64,000 nt of DNA from Halocynthiibacter namhaensis (GTDB lineage Bacteria; Pseudomonadota; Alphaproteobacteria; Rhodobacterales; Rhodobacteraceae). The DNA is taken from positions 1-64,000 of the forward strand of contig NZ_JWIF01000067.1 of NCBI RefSeq assembly GCF_000812685.1. The letters run 5' to 3'. Below the pieces are notes generated by a model. The model saw nothing but the letters and a program-made list of their open reading frames with translations. It was not told the origin of the DNA and searched no databases. A program made the position numbers and the translations under genes. Every line of letters starts with the position of its first letter. The stretch's first letter is position 1. Shown here in pieces: positions 53,429-63,223 of the stretch.

Positions 53429-54403
53429 TTACCACCTTAAGGCGACTGACCCCCAAGCGAGGCCGCCACCGATGGCTTCTGTCACCAAAAGGTCGCCAGG
53501 TTTGATTTGCCCCTTGTCGCGGCCAACGGATAGGGCCAAAGGAATCGATGCGGCAGATGTGTTTCCGTGATCCTGAACGGTCACAACGACCTTATCCATG
53601 GACAATCCCATCTTCTTGGCCGTGCCTTGAATGATGCGAATATTGGCTTGATGCGGGACAATCCAATCGACGTCAGCTTCGCTAACACCCGCTTTTTCAA
53701 GAGCTTTATGAGCGGTCGATGTCAGTTTTTCCACGGCCTGACGGAACAAAGGGTTGCCCTGCATGCGCAGTTTCCCTGATGTGCCCGTGCTCGATACGCC
53801 ACCGTCCACGTATAACATTTGGCGATAACGCCCGTCGGAATTCAGGTCACAGGCAAGAATGCCGCGGTCATCGGATGTGCCGGCGCCATTTTCGGCTTCA
53901 AGCACCAATGCACCGGCACCATCACCAAACAGAACGCAGGTTGAACGATCGGTCCAATCCATAATCCGCGAGAAGGTTTCTGCGCCAATCACAAGCACGC
54001 GCTGTGCTTGGCCTGACACGATCAAAGCATTGGCATTGGTCAAGGCAAAGACAAAACCAGCACAAACAGCCTGCACGTCAAAGGCGAAACCCTGTTCCAT
54101 ATCAAGTTCGTTTTGAACCATGGTCGCAACAGAGGGAAAGGTCAGATCAGGGGTCGATGTTGCGACAATAATGGCATCAATCTTATCGACGCTCATGCCA
54201 GCATCTTTCAATGCGTGGCGCGCTGCGATGGTCGCCAGTTGTGAAGTGGTCTCGCCTTTCGCGGCAAAGTGGCGACGCTCAATGCCGGACCGAGACCGAA
54301 TCCACTCATCCGTGGTATCAAGGCTGGCTTCAAATTCAGCGTTTTCGACGACTCGCTTGGGCAAATAATGCCCGACGCCTCGGACCACAGCTCTGATTGT
54401 CAT
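53429..54403 (-). CDS. fabH: beta-ketoacyl-ACP synthase III
   Basis: Starts fatty-acid synthesis by joining acetyl-CoA to malonyl-ACP. It has 324 residues. The catalytic triad is complete: Cys in DVQAVCAGFVFAL, His in WIVPHQANIRI and Asn in QDHGNTSAASIP. The gene overlaps the upstream plsX frame by four bases (ATGA) and precedes ihfA, so the set rpmF-plsX-fabH is probably co-transcribed. Confidence 0.97.
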   Translation of the reverse strand: MTIRAVVRGVGHYLPKRVVENAEFEASLDTTDEWIRSRSGIERRHFAAKGETTSQLATIAARHALKDAGMSVDKIDAIIVATSTPDLTFPSVATMVQNELDMEQGFAFDVQAVCAGFVFALTNANALIVSGQAQRVLVIGAETFSRIMDWTDRSTCVLFGDGAGALVLEAENGAGTSDDRGILACDLNSDGRYRQMLYVDGGVSSTGTSGKLRMQGNPLFRQAVEKLTSTAHKALEKAGVSEADVDWIVPHQANIRIIQGTAKKMGLSMDKVVVTVQDHGNTSAASIPLALSVGRDKGQIKPGDLLVTEAIGGGLAWGSVALRW

Positions 54404-55574
54404 TTGGTTATACCATTGTTTGTTGTTGCCATTTCTGACGCAGAATCTGCGTCAGAGGCCGTCTTCGAAGGTGTGTCATCTTGCCGAGGCTGCGCTGCAG
54501 ATGCAACCCGCGCCGCCAGCTTTTCAGAAAAGCCTGACTCAGCTAAGGTAAAGGCCAGCTTAATTGCGGCAGAAATGCCCGTGGCATCCGCTGACCCGTG
54601 GGATTTTACCACTGTGCCGTTTAAGCCAAGGAAGACCCCACCGTTCACGCGACGTGGATCAATACGCTTTGTAAGCCGTTTAAGTGACGTTAGTGCAAAA
54701 AGTGCGCCGAGACGCGACAGCAGAGAGTGCTGGAACGCGTCTTTCAGAGCATTGCTGATGAATGATGCGGTGCCTTCGCCCGTTTTAAGCGCGATATTGC
54801 CGGTAAATCCGTCGGTCACGATTACATCAACCCGATCAGAGGGGATGTCACCGCCTTCAACAAAACCGACATAGTCGAAATTCGCTTGTTCTGCCATTGC
54901 CGGGATCAGTCATTCGCAGCTTTTAGTTCCGAACGACCTTTGTGTTCTTCAGTGCCGACGTTCAACAAGCCAATGCGCGGATGTTTGAGGCCAAGACCAT
55001 TGCGGGCATAGGACGCCCCCATTAGGGCATATTGCAGCAGATCCTGTTCATCAGCACGGATATCTGCGCCAACATCCAACATAACGTTGAAACCACCCGG
55101 ATTCTTTGAGGGCCAAAGGCAAGCAATGGCGGGTCGGTTCACGCCAGGCAGTTTGCGCAGACGGATCATCGACAGTGCCATAAGTGCGCCAGTGTTGCCA
55201 CAAGACACGGCGACGGTCGCTTCCTTGTTGCGCACGGCATCTACGGTCGACCACATGGATGTGGCCTTGCCGTTGCGCATGACGTGACTGGGCTTGGCAT
55301 CCATTGTCACGACATCTTCTGTGTGACGAACTTCGACAACCTCGGACAAGCCGCTGCGTTTCGCAATTAGTTTTGATAGGGTGGGTTCATCACCGTGCAG
55401 AATAAACCCGATGTTTGGGTTCTTTTCAGCAGACTTGGCAACACCTGCAACAACAGCAGAGGGCCCAAGATCGCCGCCCATGGCGTCAACCGAAATGATG
55501 ATTTTGGAATTTGGTGAGGCCGCAACTTGGGGTTCGGTACTGGCTATATTGTGAGAGGGTGTCTCGGTCGACAT
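54400..55574 (-). CDS. plsX: phosphate acyltransferase PlsX, frameshifted
   Basis: PlsX makes acyl-phosphate from acyl-ACP for phospholipid synthesis. The N-terminal part (55574-54906) has ISVDAMGGDLGPSAVVAGVA, VSCGNTGALMALSM and LLNVGTEEHKGRSELKAAND, then meets TGA. The C-terminal part (54897-54400) continues with ANFDYVGFVEGGDIPSDRVD and VDVIVTDGFTGNIALKTGEG. The two are in different frames. Adding one C to read GACCTGATC would restore KAANDLIPAMAEQANFDYVG, the normal family join. PlsX is expected to be essential or nearly so, so a sequencing error is most likely, then a genuine mutation or split translation (the ATG at 54897 lies 9 bp past the stop). Confidence 0.85.
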
Positions 55575-55667
55575 AGTCAGGCTCCGGGGGGTTGCTGGGC
55601 TCCAAGTAGGCAGAGGACGAGAAAAAGGCGCGCCTGTCAATCCAGAGCGCGCCCTAATTCTCAGATC

Positions 55668-55877
55668 TTATGCAGCGTCTTCGCCGTCAAGATCAACTTC
55701 GTCAGCTTGTGCAACGACTTCACGATCGTCGTATTGACCGCAAGAAGCACAAACGTGGTGTGGGCGTTTCAGCTCACCACAGTTTGGACATTCAGCCGGG
55801 TTGCCTGCTACGAGCGAGTCGTGGGAGCGGCGTTGGCCCCGGCGTGAACGGGTGATCTTACTTTTTGGGACAGCCAT
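55668..55877 (-). CDS. rpmF: 50S ribosomal protein L32
   Basis: Large-subunit ribosomal protein, 69 residues. The start [20 protein letters not shown] is near-universal. Zinc-binding cysteines are present as CPNC and CASC, so this is the C+ (zinc-binding) form. It lies between the DUF177 gene and plsX, the classical position. Confidence 0.98.
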   Translation of the reverse strand: MAVPKSKITRSRRGQRRSHDSLVAGNPAECPNCGELKRPHHVCASCGQYDDREVVAQADEVDLDGEDAA

Positions 55878-56032
55878 GTCACAACCTCAAATTCGGGGGG
55901 CGTGTTGATTTGGCCCCTGTTTAACTGGTGTTTCTGCTTAGGCTTCTACACGATTGTGTCGTGAAAGAAACCCTGAAACGAAGCCGGGAACATAGCGAGA
56001 TTTCCCGGCTGTGCAACCCCATACACGTAGAA

Positions 56033-56060
56033 AACAGCGGCGTATAGCCGCCTTTTTAAC
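56033..56060 (-). terminator. possible terminator of the DUF177 gene
   Basis: On the minus strand, GCGGC and GCCGC form a short stem around TATAC, followed by TGTTTTCT. It lies 25-50 bp after the stop at 56082. Another 9-bp inverted repeat without T-run lies at 55982-56010, nearer rpmF. Confidence 0.5.
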
Positions 56061-56081
56061 TGGGGGGGCATTGTTTTCGAC

Positions 56082-56660
56082 TTATTCCGCGTCAGAATCC
56101 TTGTTTTTAAGCGTATTCTTTAAATCAAGAAGTGCAGAAAATGGATTCAAATCAGCATCAGTTAGGGGGGTGATGCCTTTCGGGGCTGCCTGAATCGGTT
56201 GCGTATCGGCTGCGGCCGCGTCGGAACGCGGATATGCGGGCAGGGTCAAGGCCAAGGCTTCGGTCATGATATCGCCGACATCTATGGTGCTGCCAAGGGT
56301 GTCGACCGTCTCATCTGGGTCCATCTCTGTTTCGCTGCCTTCATCCGGCGCTTCGTAATCCGCAACAAAACGGCGAACCACCGTTTCTTCAATGCGGCTT
56401 CGCACTGGAACCAAGGTTGAGATACAGGCCTGTTCGACCGTTGCGCCCAATTGTGCTGTTAGAACCCAGTCACGTTTACCAGACGCTGATAGTTTTCCGT
56501 CAAACCGCAGTTTTGTCAGGTTTAGCAGGCCCAGTGCCGTTGCAATTGCTGCGCAGTCCTCGGCATTGGGTTGCAGCTTGAACACTGTATCGCGGCTGGT
56601 TTTTAAGCTGCGTGTTTCGAAACTGTGACTGAAGGGAAGGTCTTGGTTACTGTCGGTCAT
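56082..56660 (-). CDS. DUF177 (YceD-like) protein
   Basis: A 192-residue YceD/DUF177 protein. In bacteria and plastids this family is linked to 23S rRNA accumulation and is almost always next to rpmF, as here. Characteristic parts are LSASGKRDWVLTAQLGATVE, QACISTLVPVRSRIEETVVR with the conserved Cys, and the acidic DYEAPDEGSETEMDPDE region. ATG 56660 (MTDSNQDL) is chosen over an ATG 10 codons earlier. It is divergent from bamE. Confidence 0.9.
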   Translation of the reverse strand: MTDSNQDLPFSHSFETRSLKTSRDTVFKLQPNAEDCAAIATALGLLNLTKLRFDGKLSASGKRDWVLTAQLGATVEQACISTLVPVRSRIEETVVRRFVADYEAPDEGSETEMDPDETVDTLGSTIDVGDIMTEALALTLPAYPRSDAAAADTQPIQAAPKGITPLTDADLNPFSALLDLKNTLKNKDSDAE

Positions 56661-56837
56661 CCGCTTATCCTTGCTTTGGGCGGCTGGCAAAGCTTGCAGA
56701 GTGCCGCGTCATTCGGTAAGTCGGATAAAAGGCAAAGCGCGCTTATGCAAGGGGCTGGCAATGAGAAGCCAAGTTCTGGGGCGAATTTGCAGATAATAAT
56801 ATGCTCGTATTGGGCAAAGAACAGCAAGGTACATAGA

Positions 56838-57299
56838 ATGGCAGGGCGTAAGACACTGATTAAACCCATTGTGGCACTGGTTTTTGTGGCGCTTGTGGCC
56901 GGCTGTAGCGCCCAATTCCGCAACCATGGCTATGTTCCGATCCAAAGTGATCTTGAACAGGTGATTGTTGGTGTCGACACACAGGAAACTGTTTCCTCAG
57001 TGATCGGGCGTCCAACGTCTGCTGGGATTCTGGCCAACAGCGGCTGGTATTATGTTGAAAGCCGGTGGCGACAATATGCATGGAAAGCACCTGTGGAAAT
57101 TGAACGCGAAGTCGTTGCGGTCAGTTTTGATAGTGATGGCGTTGTGTCCAATGTGGAACGTTTCGGCTTGGATGACGGTCAGGTGATTGTCCTGTCCCGC
57201 CGGATCACCGATTCAAACATCAAGGGCGTTTCCTTCCTGAAACAGCTGTTTGGTAACTTTGGCAACTTTGCCGCTGATCAGTTCCTCGGTGACAATTAA
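56838..57299 (+). CDS. bamE: outer membrane protein assembly factor BamE
   Basis: Lipoprotein of the BAM complex that inserts beta-barrel proteins in the outer membrane. It has 153 residues. The lipobox is LVAGC at about residue 20 after a hydrophobic leader (IKPIVALVFVALVAGC). The SmpA/OmlA fold shows VIVGVDTQETVSSVIGRPTS and GWYYVESRWRQYAW. The start at 56838 is set by AAGG and by the leader; an upstream open frame of 71 codons is antisense to the DUF177 gene start and not coding. Confidence 0.93.
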   Translation: MAGRKTLIKPIVALVFVALVAGCSAQFRNHGYVPIQSDLEQVIVGVDTQETVSSVIGRPTSAGILANSGWYYVESRWRQYAWKAPVEIEREVVAVSFDSDGVVSNVERFGLDDGQVIVLSRRITDSNIKGVSFLKQLFGNFGNFAADQFLGDN

Positions 57300-57340
57300 A
57301 GGCTGGCAGCTTTAAAGACCGGCCGTTTGAGATGTGTAAG

Positions 57341-57375
57341 ACCTCGGTACGCTTGACTGCGTGCCGAGGTTTTTG
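57341..57375 (+). terminator. bamE terminator
   Basis: A 12-bp stem with one G-U pair (57341-57352 with 57359-57370), followed by TTTTTG. It stands 41 bp after the stop. Confidence 0.93.
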
Positions 57376-57479
57376 TTTCGAAATGAACCAAACCCTTAAA
57401 AGCACGCGGATCTGTGCTTTGTCATATTGCTGGCATCAACCGTGGCATATATGATGGTGTCATGAAGGCAGGAGGGCGT

Positions 57480-58256
57480 ATGCTCAGTCTACGAAAAGGC
57501 CGATACATTGCCAGAATGGCGTCTGGGCCACAGGATATCCGCGCCAGCCAGATTTTGCGGTATCGGTGCTTTCACGCTGCTGCGCAGGGGCGGGGTGCCT
57601 TACTGACGCAGAATAACCGTTTTGCTCAGTCCGTTGACGAAGACCCATATGACGCGATCTGTGAACATATTCTGGTGGAAGATCAGAAAACCAAAGATCT
57701 TGTGTGTAGTTTTCGGTTGTTTCCATTGCAAACAGGGGCCGATGTGGCGCGAAGTTATTCTGCCCAGCATTATGATTTATCCGATCTTTCCGGCTTTGTT
57801 GGGACCATGTTGGAAATCGGCCGGTTCTGCATCGACCCCGCACATGTTGACCCTGACATTTTGCGTATCGCCTGGGGTGCGCTGACAAAATACGTTGATG
57901 AAAATCAAATAGATATGATGTTTGGCTGCACTTCGTTTCAGGGGGTGGACCCGGTCTTGTATCAAGACGCATTTGGCCTGTTGCGCGATAAATACCTTGC
58001 GCCAAAGCGGTTTATGCCGCGGATCAAAGCGGCAGAGGTCTTCGATTTTGAAGGTGACTTACACAGTGTTCCTGACCTGAAAGCTGCGATGCAACAGATG
58101 CCACCACTTTTGCGCACCTATTTGACGATGGGGGGCTGGGTGTCAGATCATGCGGTCATCGATCGTGATTTGGGCACTTTGCATGTGTTCACGGGCATCG
58201 AGGTGGGGGCGATTCCCCCGGCACGCGCCAAGCTTTTACGCATGAGCGCAGCCTGA
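57480..58256 (+). CDS. OlsB-like ornithine-acyl-ACP N-acyltransferase
   Basis: A 258-residue GNAT-like acyltransferase of the OlsB group. OlsB transfers a 3-hydroxyacyl group to ornithine in ornithine-lipid synthesis. Motifs include SQILRYRCFHAAAQGRG, FDPYDAICEHILVED-like (EDPYDAICEHILVEDQ), LEIGRFCIDPAHVDPDILRI and FGCTSFQGVDPVLYQDAFGL. GGAGG five bases upstream fixes ATG 57480 over ATGs at 57414 and 57462. An olsA-type gene is not adjacent; in many relatives olsA and olsB are neighbours. The enzyme could use another amino acid. Confidence 0.82.
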   Translation: MLSLRKGRYIARMASGPQDIRASQILRYRCFHAAAQGRGALLTQNNRFAQSVDEDPYDAICEHILVEDQKTKDLVCSFRLFPLQTGADVARSYSAQHYDLSDLSGFVGTMLEIGRFCIDPAHVDPDILRIAWGALTKYVDENQIDMMFGCTSFQGVDPVLYQDAFGLLRDKYLAPKRFMPRIKAAEVFDFEGDLHSVPDLKAAMQQMPPLLRTYLTMGGWVSDHAVIDRDLGTLHVFTGIEVGAIPPARAKLLRMSAA

Positions 58257-58295
58257 CACGTTGACCTTTGGCAGGCGTCGCGTTAGCTGCATGTC

Positions 58296-60116
58296 ATGGC
58301 ACGTACACCTCTCTTACAGCTCACGGATATCTCGCTGACTTTCGGCGGAGATCCTATCTTTGACAATCTTGATCTCATCGTTCAACCGGGCGATCGTTTG
58401 GCGCTTGTTGGACGCAATGGCTCGGGCAAATCGACCCTCATGAAAATGATGGCGGCGATGGTTGAACCCGACAAAGGCCTGCGCGTTGTGTCGCCGGGCG
58501 TGTCCGTTGGTTATATGGAACAAGACCCTGATCTATCAGGCTTCGAAACCCTTGGTGAATTTGCCCTCAGTGGCATGGATATCTCTGAGGCATGGCGCGT
58601 TGAAATGGCCGCAGAGGGCCTGAAATTCAATCCAGACACCCCCGTCGCGACCGCCTCTGGCGGGGAACGTCGCCGTGCGGCTTTGGCGAAACTTCTGGGG
58701 GAAGCCCCGGAATTGATGCTGCTGGACGAACCGACCAACCACCTCGATATCGAGGCGATCACATGGCTAGAAAGCCAGCTGAAAGAAACGCAATCTGGCT
58801 ATGTTTTGATCAGCCACGACCGCGCATTTCTACGTGAACTTTCCCGCGCAACCCTTTGGGTTGACAGGGGAACAACGCGTCGTATGGAAAAAGATTTCTC
58901 TCATTTTGAAGCTTGGCGCGACAAAACCTGGGAAGACGAAGACATGGCGCGTCACAAGCTTGATCGTAAAATCAAATCCGAAGCCCGTTGGGCTGTGGAA
59001 GGCATTTCAGCACGGCGCAAACGCAACCAAGGTCGCGTACGCGCGCTGCAAGAATTACGGTCTGAACGGTCCGGCCAAATCCGCCGTCAGGGCGTGGCTG
59101 CGATGGAATTGGACGCGGGCAAAAAATCTGGCCGCAAAGTGGTTGAAGCCACGGGCATCAGCAAGGTCTTTGGCGATAAGGTCATCCTTGATCCACTTGA
59201 CCTGCGCATCAATCGCGGCGACCGCGTGGCGCTTGTTGGTCCCAACGGGGCGGGTAAAACCACCCTGTTGAAAATGCTGATCGGCGAGATGGAAGCAGAC
59301 ACCGGCACAATCAGCCAAGGCACCGGTCTTGAACTTGCGTTTTTCGACCAATCCCGCGAAGGTCTTGATGGTGACAAAAGCCTTTGGGACAACCTGACGC
59401 TTGACCCAACTTTGGGCCTGTCTGGCAGTTCTGATCAGATCATGGTGCGTGGTGTGCCCAAGCATGTTGTGGGCTATCTGAAAGATTTCTTGTTTGACGA
59501 ACGTCAAGCGCGCGCGCCTGTGCGGTCGCTGTCCGGCGGTGAAAAAGCCCGCCTGTTGTTGGCCCGTCTGATGGCGCGTCCGTCGAATCTTTTGGTGATG
59601 GATGAACCGACCAATGACCTTGACGTGGAAACGCTCGATCTGATGCAGGACCTGCTCGACAGCTATGATGGGACAGTGATTCTCGTTTCGCATGATCGGG
59701 ACTTTTTGGATCGCGTTGCCGCCACAACCATTGCGATGGAAGGGGATGGCAAGGCCACGGTCTATGCGGGTGGTTGGTCAGATTACCAAGCGCAACGCAG
59801 CGATATGCAAGCGGCTGCAAAGGCTGAAAAAAGCAAAAGTAAATCGCAGAAAATCGCTCAACCCGCACCTGTCACAAAAGGTGCCGCCCCCAAACTTAGC
59901 TACACGGAACAACATCGTCTTGATGCTTTGCCCGCTGAAATGGAGCGTTTGGAAGCCGAGATCGCGAAACTGACGGTATTCATGTCGGACCCTGATCTTT
60001 TTACCAAAGAACCTATCAAATTCAACAAAGCCACTGAGGCCATGACCGAGCGTCAAAACGCTTTGTCAGCTGCAGAAGAAGAATGGATAGAGCTGGAAGA
60101 AAAAGCATCTTCCTAA
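58296..60116 (+). CDS. ABC-F family ATPase (Uup-like)
   Basis: A soluble protein of 606 residues with two ABC domains and no membrane part, of the ABC-F type that acts at the ribosome. Walker A motifs are GRNGSGKST and GPNGAGKTT. Signatures are SGGERRRAAL and LSGGEKARLLLAR. Walker B sequences are LLDEPTNHLD and VMDEPTNDLD. The linker between the two is charged. The C-terminal coiled coil (LDALPAEMERLEAEIAKLTV) is typical of Uup, which also binds DNA. It ends at a strong terminator. Confidence 0.92.
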   Translation: MARTPLLQLTDISLTFGGDPIFDNLDLIVQPGDRLALVGRNGSGKSTLMKMMAAMVEPDKGLRVVSPGVSVGYMEQDPDLSGFETLGEFALSGMDISEAWRVEMAAEGLKFNPDTPVATASGGERRRAALAKLLGEAPELMLLDEPTNHLDIEAITWLESQLKETQSGYVLISHDRAFLRELSRATLWVDRGTTRRMEKDFSHFEAWRDKTWEDEDMARHKLDRKIKSEARWAVEGISARRKRNQGRVRALQELRSERSGQIRRQGVAAMELDAGKKSGRKVVEATGISKVFGDKVILDPLDLRINRGDRVALVGPNGAGKTTLLKMLIGEMEADTGTISQGTGLELAFFDQSREGLDGDKSLWDNLTLDPTLGLSGSSDQIMVRGVPKHVVGYLKDFLFDERQARAPVRSLSGGEKARLLLARLMARPSNLLVMDEPTNDLDVETLDLMQDLLDSYDGTVILVSHDRDFLDRVAATTIAMEGDGKATVYAGGWSDYQAQRSDMQAAAKAEKSKSKSQKIAQPAPVTKGAAPKLSYTEQHRLDALPAEMERLEAEIAKLTVFMSDPDLFTKEPIKFNKATEAMTERQNALSAAEEEWIELEEKASS

Positions 60117-60142
60117 CCGTCAAACGATCTAAAGCGAATATG

Positions 60143-60174
60143 AAAAAGGCCGGAACATATGTTCCGGCCTTTTT
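60143..60174. terminator. 32-bp palindromic bidirectional terminator
   Basis: A perfect palindrome centred on 60158/60159, with AAAAAGGCC at the left and GGCCTTTTT at the right. It serves the ABC-F gene and the convergent liv operon. Confidence 0.95.
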
Positions 60175-60191
60175 GTTTGATGTCTTTGGTT

Positions 60192-61499
60192 TTATTCTTC
60201 AGGGATCAACCCGCGTGGACTGAACCTTAGGATCAATAACAAGACGACCCCAATCATCAACAAGCGCATATGTGGCGCGTTGTGGATCAGGTGATCCTTT
60301 AGCCAAACGCCTTCTGCCAGCGGGAAGGTCAGGGCTTGCATCATCCATAGGCCCAATTGTTCGCCCCAATCCCACAGCAGCAAGATCGAGAACCCGCCAA
60401 GGATCGCACCCCAGTTGTTGCCCGATCCTCCGATGATCACCATCACCCAGATCAGGAAAGTGAACCGCAGCGGGTTATACGATGTAGGGATCAGCGTGCT
60501 GTCCATCGTCGCCCACATCGCACCGGCCACGCCACAGATCGCGGAACCCAAAACAAAGATCTGCAAATGGCGTTTGGTGACGTCTTTACCCATGGCCTCG
60601 GCTGCGACTTCGTTGTCGCGGATCGCGCGCATCATGCGGCCCCAAGGGGAATTCAGCGCTTTTTGAGACAGCCACATCAAGATGACCAAAACCGTTAAGA
60701 ACAAGCCTGTATAGCACAGTTTCACGAATATCGTGGAAGCCACAACGGGGTTGTCAAAACCTAAGCTGGCGGCATTGGCGATAAATGTGTCAGAGGCCTG
60801 TAGGTCAACTTCATAGGGAACAGGGCGCGGAATGCCGACAACGTTTTTCACACCGCGTGACAGCCAATCTTCATTTTTCAACACAGCAATGATGATCTCA
60901 GCGATGCCGAGAGTCGCAACAGCCAGATAATCAGACCGTAGCCCAAGTGCTGTCTTGCCGATGACCCAAGCCGCACCGGCAGCCAGAAGGCCGCCAACAG
61001 GCCAAGCGACCAAAACGGGCAGGCCGAGACCTCCAAGGTAACCTGTACCTGCAGGGTTCACAGCCTCAATCGCGGCAACGGCTGGATCGAACAAGAACCG
61101 GTACAGAAAGAAGCCGCCAATCAGCAAGCCAAGGATGGTAAAGGTACGTTTTTTGCCGGGTTTCATGCGCTTCGAGGTCATGACGGTTGCAATGATTACC
61201 AATGCACCCGTGATCAAGGCGACGACGACACGAAGGCCACCTGCGGCCATGGCTTCAACGGTTGGCGGCATGGAAATCAAAACCGTGGCCAGCGCGCCAA
61301 GTGCGACAAAGCCCATCACACCAACGTTCAAAAGCCCCGCAAGACCCCATTGTAGGTTCACACCCAGCGCGAGAATCGCCGAGATCAAGCCAAGGTTCAG
61401 CAAATACAGCGCCGCATTCGGACCTTTTGCAAAGCCCGTTAGGATGAAGATCACCCCAATGATTGCGAAAAGTGCTATGTTTTTAGCGTTAAGTGTCAT
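60192..61499 (-). CDS. livM: branched-chain amino acid ABC transporter permease LivM
   Basis: Permease of a branched-chain amino-acid-type importer, 435 residues with about ten hydrophobic segments. The start LNLGLISAILALGVNLQWGL then AGLLNVGVMGFVALGA is typical, and the coupling region reads GRMMRAIRDNEVAAEAMGKD. The end shows LRFTFLIWVMVIIGGSGNNW and GAILGGFSILLLWDWG. A lengthened central part (residues about 60-170) makes it larger than the usual 320-420. It overlaps livH by four bases. Confidence 0.93.
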   Translation of the reverse strand: MTLNAKNIALFAIIGVIFILTGFAKGPNAALYLLNLGLISAILALGVNLQWGLAGLLNVGVMGFVALGALATVLISMPPTVEAMAAGGLRVVVALITGALVIIATVMTSKRMKPGKKRTFTILGLLIGGFFLYRFLFDPAVAAIEAVNPAGTGYLGGLGLPVLVAWPVGGLLAAGAAWVIGKTALGLRSDYLAVATLGIAEIIIAVLKNEDWLSRGVKNVVGIPRPVPYEVDLQASDTFIANAASLGFDNPVVASTIFVKLCYTGLFLTVLVILMWLSQKALNSPWGRMMRAIRDNEVAAEAMGKDVTKRHLQIFVLGSAICGVAGAMWATMDSTLIPTSYNPLRFTFLIWVMVIIGGSGNNWGAILGGFSILLLWDWGEQLGLWMMQALTFPLAEGVWLKDHLIHNAPHMRLLMIGVVLLLILRFSPRGLIPEE

Positions 61500-62506
61500 A
61501 GCGATTTTCCCTTAAACAGGCCGGTGGGACGGAACAGAAGGACGATAATTAAGATCGTGAAGCTGACCGCGAATTTGTAATCAGTGGACAAAAGTTGTAC
61601 GAGGCTGGATGGTTCAAGCCCCTCTGGCATCAGATATCCGAGCACCTTTTTGAAGGCGTAAGTGATGGTGACCTCTGAGAAGGCGATCACAAAACCACCA
61701 GCAATCGCGCCAAGGGGATTGCCAAGACCGCCAACAATGGCTGAGGCAAAAATCGGCAGCAAAAGTTGGAAATAGGTGAAAGGTTTGAACCCCTTATCAA
61801 GCCCGTATAGGACACCTGCAATGGTGGCCAAGGCCGCGACGATGATCCAAGTGATCGTGACCACGCGTTCAGGGTTGATGCCAGACAAAAGCGCCAGATC
61901 CTCATTGTCGGAATAGGCGCGCATGGATTTCCCCGTGCGGGTTTTGTTTAGGAACCAGAACAACAGAGCGACCACAACCACAGCCGTGACGATGGTGATG
62001 CCTTGCGAGGTCTTGAAGGCCAAACCTTCGGATAGACCCGTCATTTGCTTGAAGTCGCGGGCTTTCATGATGAAGCGTGCACCGTCAGAGAAACGCTGAT
62101 CGTCAGGTCCGATGATGAAACGCACGACACCATTCATCACGAACATCACCCCAAGCGACACGATCAGAAAGATCACGGGTTTGGCTTTTTGTTCGCGGTA
62201 GAACTTGTAGATCACACGATCCGTGGCCAATAACATCGCGATTGCGCCCAAAATCCCAAACGGCAGCGCGAGCAGGGCGGTTGGCAATGGGCCAAAGCTG
62301 ATGCCCCAAGATTGAAACAACCATGTCACAAGGATCGTACACATCGCGCCAAAGGCCATGGTGTCGCCATGGGCGAAGTTCGAGAACCGCAAAATCCCAT
62401 AGATCAGCGTGACACCCAAAGCTCCTAAGGCAAGTTGGCTGCCATAAGAGATTGCCGGGATCAGTACGAAGTTAGCAAGCGCGATAAATGCGTTGAGAAT
62501 ATCCAT
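61496..62506 (-). CDS. livH: branched-chain amino acid ABC transporter permease LivH
   Basis: Second permease of the same transporter, 336 residues. The motif LALGALGVTLIYGILRFSNF with AHGD is typical of LivH, and the coupling loop is GKSMRAYSDNEDLALLSGIN. The end FASAIVGGLGNPLGAIAGGF is standard. It overlaps livM by four bases and follows livF by three, so all are co-transcribed. The periplasmic receptor gene of the set is not in the window. Confidence 0.94.
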   Translation of the reverse strand: MDILNAFIALANFVLIPAISYGSQLALGALGVTLIYGILRFSNFAHGDTMAFGAMCTILVTWLFQSWGISFGPLPTALLALPFGILGAIAMLLATDRVIYKFYREQKAKPVIFLIVSLGVMFVMNGVVRFIIGPDDQRFSDGARFIMKARDFKQMTGLSEGLAFKTSQGITIVTAVVVVALLFWFLNKTRTGKSMRAYSDNEDLALLSGINPERVVTITWIIVAALATIAGVLYGLDKGFKPFTYFQLLLPIFASAIVGGLGNPLGAIAGGFVIAFSEVTITYAFKKVLGYLMPEGLEPSSLVQLLSTDYKFAVSFTILIIVLLFRPTGLFKGKSL

Positions 62507-62509
62507 TGA

Positions 62510-63223
62510 TCAGCCCCCCAAGAAAGATTTGCGGACTTCGGGGTCGGCAAGCAAGGCTTGTCCCGTGTCGGTGAAACGATTGGCACCCTGAACCAGAACA
62601 TAGCCTTTATCCGCAATTTCAAGCGCTTGACGGGCGTTTTGTTCGACCATCAGGATGGAAATACCTGTGCGGGCGACTTCAATGATGCGATCGAACAGTT
62701 CGTCCATCACAATGGGGGAAACGCCTGCGGTGGGTTCATCCAGCATCAAAACAGTGGGCTTGGTCATCAAAGCGCGCCCCACAGCGACCTGTTGGCGTTG
62801 CCCGCCAGACAATTCACCCGCAGGCTGGTTGCGTTTGTCGCCAAGGATCGGAAAGAGTTCATAGACCTGCTCGATGGTCTCATAGAAATCATCAGTGCGA
62901 ATGAATGCGCCCATTTCCAAGTTTTCCTCAACCGTCATTGACGTGAAGATATTATGGGTCTGCGGCACAAATCCCATGCCTTTTGCCACGCGATCTTGGG
63001 GGGACAGTTTGGTGATGTCCTCGCCATCCAAGCGCACGGAACCTTTATTCAGGTTCAACATGCCGAAAACGGCTTTCATTCCAGTGGATTTGCCAGCGCC
63101 ATTCGGCCCAACAATCACAGCAATTTCGCCTTTATCAACCGCAATGGTGCAGTCGTGCAGAATATCCGGGCCTTTGCCATAACCACCGGTCATGCCATCG
63201 CCAATCAGGAAGGGTTCGCTCAT
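62510..63223 (-). CDS. livF: branched-chain amino acid ABC transporter ATP-binding protein LivF
   Basis: One of two ATPases of the importer, 237 residues, the usual length. Walker A is GPNGAGKST, signature LSGGQRQQVAVGRAL, Walker B VLMLDEPTAGVSP. It overlaps livG by four bases (ATGA). The order livG-livF-livH-livM on the minus strand is common. Confidence 0.95.
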   Translation of the reverse strand: MSEPFLIGDGMTGGYGKGPDILHDCTIAVDKGEIAVIVGPNGAGKSTGMKAVFGMLNLNKGSVRLDGEDITKLSPQDRVAKGMGFVPQTHNIFTSMTVEENLEMGAFIRTDDFYETIEQVYELFPILGDKRNQPAGELSGGQRQQVAVGRALMTKPTVLMLDEPTAGVSPIVMDELFDRIIEVARTGISILMVEQNARQALEIADKGYVLVQGANRFTDTGQALLADPEVRKSFLGG

